The notes under the pieces are model-generated. The model had not been told where the DNA came from. It searched no databases and saw nothing but the letters and a program-made list of their open reading frames with translations. A program made the position numbers and the translations under genes. Positions 1-7,101 of a DNA stretch of 64,000 bases are shown here, piece by piece. How positions within the stretch are numbered: position 1 is the stretch's first letter; each line of letters opens with the position of its first letter. Origin of the DNA: Paraburkholderia largidicola (GTDB lineage: Bacteria > Pseudomonadota > Gammaproteobacteria > Burkholderiales > Burkholderiaceae); the NCBI RefSeq assembly GCF_013426895.1, contig NZ_AP023174.1, positions 1,736,001 to 1,800,000 on the forward strand, in the 5' to 3' direction.

Positions 1-489
1 GATGGTTTCGACGCCGACCACGGAGCTGTGATAGTGGTTGAACACGTCGACCAGTTGCTTCATCACGGGCTGTTCGCTGTGCAGCAGGTCGTCGGCGAGA
101 ATCACGGCGAACGGGCTGTCGCCGACCAGCTTTTCGGCGCACATCACGGCATGGCCGAGGCCTAGCGCTTCTGCCTGACGCACGTAGAAACAATCGACGT
201 TCGCCGGCTTGATGCTGCGCACGAGATCGAGCAGTTGCTCCTTGCCGCGCGCTTCGAGTTCCGCCTCGATTTCATAGGACTTGTCGAAGTGATCTTCGAT
301 CGCGCGCTTGCTGCGGCCAGTGACGAAGATCATTTCGGTGATGCCTGCTGCGATCGCTTCTTCGACCGCGTACTGGATCAGCGGTTTATCGACGATGGGC
401 AGCATCTCCTTCGGGCTCGCCTTCGTGGCGGGCAGAAAACGTGTGCCGAGGCCCGCTACAGGAAAGACGGCTTTGGTGACTTTCAGCAT
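1..489 (-). CDS. galU: UTP-glucose-1-phosphate uridylyltransferase (3' end cut by window edge)
   Basis: Makes UDP-glucose from UTP and glucose-1-phosphate in the cytoplasm, feeding exopolysaccharide precursors. The first 163 residues are visible. They carry the nucleotidyltransferase signature [11 protein letters not shown] near residues 13-23, followed by [14 protein letters not shown], and later the segment ILADDLL typical of GalU. The C-terminal part lies outside the window. The start chosen is the ATG at 489, giving the family-typical MLKVTKAVF opening. An in-frame ATG three codons upstream (498) has a slightly better placed GAG and cannot be excluded. By position at the end of the bce-II cluster it corresponds to bceT of cepacian-producing Burkholderia (family knowledge); housekeeping GalU function is equally consistent. 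Confidence 0.95.
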   Translation of the reverse strand, partial: MLKVTKAVFPVAGLGTRFLPATKASPKEMLPIVDKPLIQYAVEEAIAAGITEMIFVTGRSKRAIEDHFDKSYEIEAELEARGKEQLLDLVRSIKPANVDCFYVRQAEALGLGHAVMCAEKLVGDSPFAVILADDLLHSEQPVMKQLVDVFNHYHSSVVGVETI

Positions 490-570
490 GGTATGCATTT
501 CCACTCGGTTGATTGAATGTATGCAATCGCCGTGAGAGGCGGCGCATTGTCGTGCCGGAAAAGACTAGCG

Positions 571-582
571 CAAAATTATTTG
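571..582. promoter_or_regulatory. Candidate bce regulatory site 1 (CRAAATTATTYG)
   Basis: CAAAATTATTTG lies in the AT-rich gap upstream of galU. The same degenerate 12-mer occurs once in each of the other two bce promoter regions (9466 and 28225). Related elements nearby are a TTGAA-N5-TTCAA dyad at 603-617, CAAATAATTCAG at 950-961 and TGAATAATTCCA at 1015-1026. No binding protein is identified. Confidence 0.4.
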
Positions 583-751
583 AAAGAACGGATGGCGCCC
601 CGTTGAAATTAATTCAAATTGTTCTTTTGCCGATCAGCTGTTCCGGTATTTGAAAATCGTGCGGAAAGAATGACATCGACAATTTGAATTGATATACGGC
701 GTCGCGTAAATTTTGCCAATCACGCCTGGGCGGCGGGTGCCGCCCGCGCGT

Positions 752-895
752 TCAGTCGTTCTCTTCGAACTGCGGCATCTTTTCCGGATTCATGCGGATA
801 CGGCTGATCGGCTCGTTGCGCAGTGCTTCGCGATACGCGGACACGGCGACGAGTAGCAGCAACACGGCGATGCCGGCGATCAAATGCAGGTTCAT
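752..895 (-). CDS. Small single-span membrane protein, function unknown
   Basis: A 47-residue reading frame begins MNLHLIAGIAV, runs through a hydrophobic stretch at about residues 3-19 and ends in a charged, acidic tail (MPQFEEND). That is consistent with a single inner-membrane helix and a short soluble tail. The ATG at 895 was chosen because a purine/G-rich stretch (AGGGGTGGGG) sits just upstream; a longer frame extends to 1027 but without a good ribosome site. It is transcribed towards galU, 262 nt upstream of it, in an AT-rich gap between galU and bceS. I do not recognise a family. High-GC codon use and a clean hydrophobic segment support a real gene, but it is short. Confidence 0.55.
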   Translation of the reverse strand: MNLHLIAGIAVLLLLVAVSAYREALRNEPISRIRMNPEKMPQFEEND

Positions 896-1137
896 GACCC
901 CACCCCTGTCAGAAGTTTTCCCCGCATGAACGTAACATGAAAAAAACATCAAATAATTCAGAGGTCTATTTGAATTTGGATTTGCTTCGGCTATGCATTG
1001 GCAATATGACAACCTGAATAATTCCAATCATTTCTTGTCGATTTTTTTGCACGCCCTTTCACCTAGGATACGCAAGCGGGCGTGCTGCGCGTTGGATGCT
1101 GCGCGTCAATTTATTCATCAACGATCAAGGACCGCGA

Positions 1138-2313
1138 ATGAGTGACACAGCACTGGACGCCACCGGCTCGTCCCTGTCCTTGCCGGCGGCGCGCAGCGAT
1201 GCGAAGGTCGCCGGGAAGGAACATGTCATCGACGCGATGCGGGGTTTTGCCGCGTTGCTGGTGGCGTATTTTCATTGCCGCCAGGTGGAATGGGTGGGCA
1301 TGCAGAGCTTTCACCATGTGGCGGGCAAGTCGCTCGATCTGAATACGATCGTTGCGTACCTGACGCTGCCTATTGCGTGGGGCTCGGCAGGGGTGCCGAT
1401 TTTCTTCGTCATTAGCGGGTATTGCATTCATCGTGGCGCGGCGCAGCGTCTTGCGAAGAATCCGGCTTATCGGCTGGATGCGATGAATTTTTGGGCGCGG
1501 CGGTTTGCGCGCATTTACCCTGTGCTGTTTGCTGCGCTGCTGCTCACGCTGGCGCTCGACTGGACTAGCCTGCACTTTCCGCCTGTCAATCACAAGATTC
1601 TCGATATCGGGCCGCAGGCGTTTCTCGTCAATCTGTTTTCACTGCAAGGCGTGGGTGGCAAGACGTATGGATCGAATGGCGCGTTGTGGACGCTGTCGCT
1701 GGAAGTGCAGTTTTATGCGGTTTATCCGCTGGTTTTTGCTTTGCGGCGCCGGCTTGGGATGATGCCTGTGCTCGCGATTGTTGCGCTCGTTAATGTCGCT
1801 TCGGTTTTTGTTTTCGAGCGGCATGACTTGCAGTTTTTTACGTCGTTCTGGTTCTCGTGGATGCTTGGGGCGTGGATCGCTGAATTGCAGCTGGAGCGTG
1901 GTGATGGGTCTTCTTCGCGTCAGCGCATGCCCTGGCTGATGTATGGGGCGGCCGTCCTCCTGACAGTTCTAGGGTGTGTTGCGTTTCGCTTTGGGCAGTA
2001 TCTGGCGTTTCAGTTCTGGGCTGTTGGGTTTGCGTGCTATCTGAATGAGGCTCTCAAGAGCCGGCGGCAGAACGATACTGGAGTGATTCGGGTGCTGTCT
2101 CGCTTTGGTGACTTTAGCTTCTCGCTTTATTCGATTCATCTGCCTATTTTTGTGCTGCTGTCGTCGGTGCTCTATCGTTCGGCGTTGCAGATGTCGATCT
2201 TGCCGAGTTTTGGTTTTATGCTCGTCGCGGTTGGCGTTGCTTGGGTGTTTTATCGGTGTGTTGAACTGCCGGCTATGAAATGGTCTGGTAGTTTGAAATC
2301 TACTCCGCGGTGA
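1138..2313 (+). CDS. bceS: Acyltransferase 3 family membrane protein (BceS position)
   Basis: Probable O-acyltransferase that decorates the exopolysaccharide or its lipid-linked repeat unit. The 391-residue protein has the acyltransferase-3 opening (VIDAMRGFAALLVAYFHC, with the conserved R and H), VPIFFVISGYCI and RRFARIYPVL, and about ten membrane segments. The ATG at 1138 has AAGGA about seven bases upstream; the frame also opens 14 codons earlier. The position next to galU and the double glycosyltransferase matches bceS in the cepacian bce-II cluster. From about 1500 onward the gene uses many T-ending codons (ttt, gtt, gct), unlike its neighbours, and its 3' end abuts a dispersed repeat. 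The acyl donor and target sugar cannot be read from sequence. Confidence 0.85.
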   Translation: MSDTALDATGSSLSLPAARSDAKVAGKEHVIDAMRGFAALLVAYFHCRQVEWVGMQSFHHVAGKSLDLNTIVAYLTLPIAWGSAGVPIFFVISGYCIHRGAAQRLAKNPAYRLDAMNFWARRFARIYPVLFAALLLTLALDWTSLHFPPVNHKILDIGPQAFLVNLFSLQGVGGKTYGSNGALWTLSLEVQFYAVYPLVFALRRRLGMMPVLAIVALVNVASVFVFERHDLQFFTSFWFSWMLGAWIAELQLERGDGSSSRQRMPWLMYGAAVLLTVLGCVAFRFGQYLAFQFWAVGFACYLNEALKSRRQNDTGVIRVLSRFGDFSFSLYSIHLPIFVLLSSVLYRSALQMSILPSFGFMLVAVGVAWVFYRCVELPAMKWSGSLKSTPR

Positions 2314-2358
2314 GTTGCTGCGCAGGCTTTTGGGTTGTGTGCCTGGTTTATTCGCTTG

Positions 2359-2665
2359 CATCCGCGATTTGTTATCTAGCTTCACGCGTCGCCCCTGTGC
2401 GGGGCGGCACCTACTTTTCTTTGCCGCCGCAAAGAAAAGTAGGCAAAAGAAAGCGGCTCACACCGCCAGTTCTAGTATTTGCCTGAGGGCCCCCGAAGGT
2501 TCTTACGCTTCACACGGCAACCACGTGACCCACGTTCGTTGCCAGCGTTCTCTCTGTACGCCTCACCCACTTCATGTGCCCGCGTCGCGGCACGCGCTAC
2601 GAGATAGTCCACCGCCGCCCAGGTGGCAAACTGTGTGCAGGCTTTTGTGCCCTACACGCATCACT
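2359..2665 (+). repeat. Dispersed ~300-nt repeat, copy A (with 14-bp hairpin core)
   Basis: The first copy begins GCATCCGCGATTTGTTA and contains a perfect 14-bp stem (2410-2423 with 2430-2443, loop CCGCCG), followed by GGCAAAAGAAAGCGGCTCAC. Further conserved blocks are a GGGCCCCC-like run, GCCTCACCC, and AGGTGGCAAACTGTGTGCAG near 2620. A second copy (B) lies tail-to-tail immediately downstream and a third (C) at the right end of the window. Short reading frames through it containing GRHLLFFAAAKKSRQKKA are artefacts of the repeat, not genes. It fills the 782-nt gap between the convergent bceS and bceR, in which I see no gene. Confidence 0.85.
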
Positions 2666-2674
2666 CCGGACTGG

Positions 2675-3017
2675 GTAGCAAGACTGGTGTTTCTGGTAAG
2701 AGCACTACCCTGTACGGTACGTCAGCCTACACACAGTTTGCCACCTGGGCGGCAGAGACCATTCGCTGTCGCTAGCTCTTGTTCGGGTGTTTGAGGCGGG
2801 TGAGGCGTAGATTCGAGGCGTTGGCAACGGGCACAACCACGGCAGTGCCGTGTGAAGGGCGGGGACGTTGGGGGCCCGTGGATAAGAACATGGGCTGGCG
2901 GTGTGAGCCGCTTTCTTTTGCCTACTTTTCTTTGCGGCGGCAAAGAAAAGTAGGTGCCGCCCCGCACAGGGGCAACGCTTGAAGCACGAAGGCAAATCGC
3001 GGATGCCAGCGCAGAGG
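2675..3017 (-). repeat. Dispersed ~340-nt repeat, copy B (inverted)
   Basis: The reverse complement starts CCTCTGCGCTGGCATCCGCG (as copy C does). It contains the same perfect stem (2921-2934 with 2941-2954) and the blocks ACGGGCCCCC, GCCTCACCCGC and AGGTGGCAAACTGTGTG, and ends with GCTCTTACCAGAAACACCA, also matched in copy C. It converges on copy A, so bceS (plus) and bceR (minus) each read into one copy in its head-to-tail direction. This arrangement would allow very long cruciform or dsRNA pairing. Confidence 0.85.
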
Positions 3018-3095
3018 CAAAACTACCGCACACAGCGACGCCCACACCACGAAGGCAAAACCAAACCACCACCCCGCGTCGCAGACAAAAAAAAC

Positions 3096-5567
3096 TCAAA
3101 CCCCACTCGCTACAGAAGCAAGAATCCTCTCCACTCCTTCGACATACGCCTGCGTCCCAAACTTCCGCACAGCGGTTTGATACCCATGCGCAACAAGCCG
3201 GTCGCGCAGCGCCTGATCCGACCTCAACTCAGCAAGCGTGTCAGCCAGCGCATGCGCGTCACCTGGCGTACACATCACCCCATTCACACCATCGTCGATA
3301 ATCTCGACCACACCGCCCGCGCGCGCGGCCACGACCGGCCGTCGGGCCAACATCCCCTCAACGATCACGCGACCAAACGGCTCCGGCGTAATCGACGTAT
3401 GCGCAACAACGTCGACCGCACACATGCACGCAGCCACATCGTCCTGAAACCCAAGAAAATGCACGCGCCCTTCGAGCCCGTTCGACGCAACGAACTCACG
3501 CAACCGGGCCTCGTAAGCATCTTCACCAAACAGCGGCGCCCCGACCAGAACCGCATGCATCTGCGGATTCAGCACCATCGCCTCCAGCAACACATGCTGC
3601 CCCTTCCACTGCGCGAGACGACTGAACGAGCCGACCAGAAACGCATCCTGCGGCAGCTTCAGCCGCGCACGCAGCACGCTCTGCGGCGTATCCCGCAACG
3701 CACTGAACGGCGCAGCAGATATCCCGTTGAACACCACATCGATACGCTTGTCGCCAAAATTGGTCAGCTCGGCAAACGCGCGCGCCGAAGCCGCCGAATT
3801 CGCAATCACATGCGCCAGACCGAATTTCGCACACCATTTGATGATCGCCAGCTGCCGGCTGCCGAAATGCTCGGGGCTGACGATATCGCGCAGATGCCAG
3901 ACCACAGGACGCCGTGCAAAGCGCCCCGCTATCGCGCCAATCACCATCGCGCGCTGCGTGTTCGCATAGATCACGTCGCTCTGCCGGGCCCGCGCCACCG
4001 TCGCGCGCACCAGCGATGCCACGCCCTTCACCGCCTTGGCGATCGGCGGCGTGCCGCCCTGCTTGCGGATATCGCGCGTCGCGCCGGGATCGAGCACATC
4101 GACGGCCACGCCTTCGCGATGCAGCGCCATGCGAAACGGACCGTCGTCGAACAGCACGACCTGCACGCGCGCCTTGAGCGCCTTCACGATTTCCAGCAGC
4201 GACAGTTCGGCGCCGCCCAGCACGCCGCTCTGATCGATCGCCAGCACGCGCAAGTCGCTCGATGCCGGCTTCGCTTCGCTCACCTTCGCGGGCGGTTCAT
4301 CCACAGGCAGCGTCGCGCCCTGCAACGCCGGGACCGTTTCGCGTACGAAGCCGAAGAAGCGCTCGCGGAAATGCCGGATCGAAAAACGCTCCGCATTCGC
4401 GCGGCAGTCGGCGGGCCGGAAGCGCGTGGGATCGTCGGCGAAATCCTCGATCGCGCCGATGATCGAATCGGCCGTCTGCTCGTTGAAGAAAATCCCCGTC
4501 GGATGCGATTCGTACTGATCGCGCACGGTTTCGAGCGCCCCGCCCTTGCCGTACGCAATCACGGGCGTGCCACACGCCTGCGCTTCCACCACGGAAATAC
4601 CGAAGTCTTCTTCCGCCGCGAACACGAACGCCTTCGCGCGGCGCATGTGATCGCGCAACACGTTGAACGGCTGATAGCCCATGATCTGCACGTTCGGCGT
4701 CGCCTTCGCGCGCACCTTCTGCATGTCGGGGCCGTCGCCGATCACCACCAGCTTGCGCTCCGGCATCTGCGCGAATGCCTCGACGATCAGGTCGATCTTC
4801 TTGTACGGCACCATGCGCGAGGCCGTCAGATAAAAATCGTCCTTCTCCTCGCATAGCGAGAACGACTCGACGTCGACGGGCGGAAAGATCACTTCGGAAT
4901 CGCGCTGATACACCTTGTGGATGCGTCGCGAGATGAACTCGGAGTTCGCAACGAACGCATCGACGGAATTCGACGTGCGGATATCCCAGTTGCGCATGTA
5001 ATGCAGGATCATCCGCGCCAACGCGGACTTCGGTCCGCTCGTCAGCTTCGACTGCTGCAGGTACTGATGCTGCAGATCCCACGCGTAGCGGATCGGCGAA
5101 TGCACGTAGCTGATATGCACCTGGTCCGGACCCGTCAGCACGCCCTTCGCGACGGCATGACTGCTCGAGATCACGACGTCGTACGCGGACACGTCGAGCT
5201 GCTCGATCGCTAGCGGCATCAACGGCAGATAGCTACGGTACTTGGTGCGCGCCTTCGGCAGCTTCTGGATGAAGGACGTCGTCACGGACTTGCCGCGCAG
5301 GAACGTGCGGTCATCGAGAAAGTCGACGAGGCTGAAGATGTCCGCGTCCGGAAAGCACGCGACGATCTGTTCGAGCACGCGCTCGGCGCCCGCATAGGTG
5401 ACGAGCCAGTCGTGAATGATCGCGACACGCACCGGGCCGACGCTGCGTGCGCCACGCCGTGTCGCGGGTGGCCTGGCAACGGGCGTGATCGCGATGAGAT
5501 CGTGACCCGCATCGCGCGTCACGGCAGTGGGACGCAGGAGGTCTTCTTCAACGATATCGTGGTTCAT
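3096..5567 (-). CDS. bceR: Two-domain GT4 glycosyltransferase (BceR-type)
   Basis: An 823-residue fusion of two retaining GT-B (GT4) glycosyltransferases, predicted to add two sugars to the lipid-linked repeat unit on the cytoplasmic face. Domain 1 starts near residue 45 (VRVAIIHDWLVTYAGAERVL) and carries its E-x7-E motif as EDFGISVVE near residue 322. Domain 2 begins near residue 437 (LRVLAIDQSGVLGGAELSL) with EPFGRVIVE near residue 730. The start overlaps the flippase stop by ATGA, indicating translational coupling. The length and double-domain layout match BceR of the cepacian cluster (family knowledge). Acceptor specificity is not inferable. The gene converges on bceS, with the inverted repeat pair between them. 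Confidence 0.88.
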   Translation of the reverse strand: MNHDIVEEDLLRPTAVTRDAGHDLIAITPVARPPATRRGARSVGPVRVAIIHDWLVTYAGAERVLEQIVACFPDADIFSLVDFLDDRTFLRGKSVTTSFIQKLPKARTKYRSYLPLMPLAIEQLDVSAYDVVISSSHAVAKGVLTGPDQVHISYVHSPIRYAWDLQHQYLQQSKLTSGPKSALARMILHYMRNWDIRTSNSVDAFVANSEFISRRIHKVYQRDSEVIFPPVDVESFSLCEEKDDFYLTASRMVPYKKIDLIVEAFAQMPERKLVVIGDGPDMQKVRAKATPNVQIMGYQPFNVLRDHMRRAKAFVFAAEEDFGISVVEAQACGTPVIAYGKGGALETVRDQYESHPTGIFFNEQTADSIIGAIEDFADDPTRFRPADCRANAERFSIRHFRERFFGFVRETVPALQGATLPVDEPPAKVSEAKPASSDLRVLAIDQSGVLGGAELSLLEIVKALKARVQVVLFDDGPFRMALHREGVAVDVLDPGATRDIRKQGGTPPIAKAVKGVASLVRATVARARQSDVIYANTQRAMVIGAIAGRFARRPVVWHLRDIVSPEHFGSRQLAIIKWCAKFGLAHVIANSAASARAFAELTNFGDKRIDVVFNGISAAPFSALRDTPQSVLRARLKLPQDAFLVGSFSRLAQWKGQHVLLEAMVLNPQMHAVLVGAPLFGEDAYEARLREFVASNGLEGRVHFLGFQDDVAACMCAVDVVAHTSITPEPFGRVIVEGMLARRPVVAARAGGVVEIIDDGVNGVMCTPGDAHALADTLAELRSDQALRDRLVAHGYQTAVRKFGTQAYVEGVERILASVASGV

Positions 5568-7042
5568 GCGCTATTCCTCGGATTGAGTCGCAACTTCAGA
5601 CGCACAAGCAGCGAACGCGCAAGATCGCGCAATGCAGGGGTCATCGTGAGCGACCACGCGACGTTCGCGCTCACGATGAGCGCGCCCGCGGCAATGGCCA
5701 TCGGCAGGCTGGTAAGCAAGGTGGCGAGCCACAAGGTGCCCACCAGAAAAGCGAGGTGCGCGAACATGTCGAGCACGATCGGACGCGCGTGAATGGCCGA
5801 CAGTTTCAGCAGCGCGACGTAGTCGAACAGTCCGCGCGCGGCCACGACGACGGCGGCGCCCGTCAGCCCGAAATGCGCGATGCCGAACCACAGCGCACCC
5901 GCAAAGAAAGGCAGCTCGAACAGGCCGAGGCGCGCGGCGGTCGCCGGATGCACCTGCGATTGAATGAGAATGCGCGCGAGGTTGGCCTGGCCGACGAGCC
6001 ACACGGAGATGATCAGGATGCGTCCCACAGGGCCGCCCGCGTCCGCGACTTCGTTGCCCACCCACGCATGCAGGAACGGTTCGAGCACGATGATCGCGAC
6101 GAGCGCGATGGGCGTGAACACGCCGTTCAGGAATTCGAGCGACTGCCGCATGATGACGTCGGCGTCGTCGCGGCCCACGGCCGACAGTCGCGGAAACAGC
6201 GTGCGCTGCAGCGCGGTCGGCACGATGTTCAGGCGCGTGACGAGGTTCTGCGGCACCGTGTAGTACGTGACGAAACGCGCGCCGAGACTCGTGCCGAGCA
6301 TCACGCGGTCCAGCGACTCCGCGACCATCCCCGAGATGCTCGCAATCAGCATCCAGCCGCCGAAGTTGAAGAGCCCCTTCGCGACCTTGAACTGCGGCGC
6401 GCGGATATGGCGGATGCCGAGCACATTGAGCGCCGAGCGTCCGAGCAGAATCGCCGCGAGCAGACGCGCGACCACGGCCGCGGCCAGCACGTTCTGCAAG
6501 GTCGGTCCCATCATCCATGCAGCGGCGAGCGGCAGCAGCTGGAACAGGAACGTGCCGAGCGTCTGGTTCGTGTTGTAGATGCCGAAGCGTTCCGCGCCGT
6601 TGATCGCGCCAGCGAACACCCACGACACGTTGGCGAGCGGAATCGCTACCGCGAGCCACGGCAACGCCATATAGACCTCGTGCTGCAACTCGGGCGACAC
6701 TTTCGAGAAATACGCGGTATAGAGCGCCGCGCCGAAGTAGATGACGAGCCCGCCGACGATGCCCGTCGCCAGGTTCAGCCACGTCGCGCTCCAGAACACC
6801 TGCTCGCAGGCCTGCTCATCGTTAGACGCCCGCGCCTTCGAGATGTGGTTCTGCGCGGCCATGCTCATGCCGAGATCGAGAATGCTGAAGTAGCCGATCA
6901 GCGTCCAGACGAGGCTGATCACGCCGTAGCGCTCGACGCCCAGCAGCTTGATGTACGACGGCACCGTAACGAGCGATACAAACGTCGGCAACACCAGCCC
7001 GATCAGGTTGATCACTACGTTTCTGAGGATGCCTTTATCCAT
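5564..7042 (-). CDS. bceQ: Wzx-type repeat-unit flippase (BceQ position)
   Basis: A 492-residue polytopic membrane protein of the polysaccharide-transport (MATE/Wzx) superfamily, with about 12-14 hydrophobic segments. It is expected to flip undecaprenyl-diphosphate-linked repeat units to the periplasm for polymerisation. The N-terminus MDKGILRNVVINLIGLVLP is typical of the superfamily. The start ATG at 7042 is preceded by AGAAAGG. It lies 59 nt downstream of the large secreted protein and overlaps bceR by four bases. Position between bceP-like and bceR genes supports the BceQ assignment. Confidence 0.87.
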   Translation of the reverse strand: MDKGILRNVVINLIGLVLPTFVSLVTVPSYIKLLGVERYGVISLVWTLIGYFSILDLGMSMAAQNHISKARASNDEQACEQVFWSATWLNLATGIVGGLVIYFGAALYTAYFSKVSPELQHEVYMALPWLAVAIPLANVSWVFAGAINGAERFGIYNTNQTLGTFLFQLLPLAAAWMMGPTLQNVLAAAVVARLLAAILLGRSALNVLGIRHIRAPQFKVAKGLFNFGGWMLIASISGMVAESLDRVMLGTSLGARFVTYYTVPQNLVTRLNIVPTALQRTLFPRLSAVGRDDADVIMRQSLEFLNGVFTPIALVAIIVLEPFLHAWVGNEVADAGGPVGRILIISVWLVGQANLARILIQSQVHPATAARLGLFELPFFAGALWFGIAHFGLTGAAVVVAARGLFDYVALLKLSAIHARPIVLDMFAHLAFLVGTLWLATLLTSLPMAIAAGALIVSANVAWSLTMTPALRDLARSLLVRLKLRLNPRNSA

Positions 7043-7101
7043 CGGATGCCTTTCTGGTCAGTCATAGGTTTGGGTAGCGTGTGGGTGGAGAAGCGTCGTA
7101 T

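Noticed and set aside
2315..2995. Short frames containing GRHLLFFAAAKKSRQKKA
   Set aside because: Translation of the hairpin core of the dispersed repeat; the same peptide appears on both strands and at 63.7 kb, with no ribosome site or conserved surrounding protein.
2979..4856. 625-codon open frame antisense to bceR starting inside the repeat
   Set aside because: Starts in repeat copy B and runs antisense to a clear glycosyltransferase; composition typical of a shadow frame.
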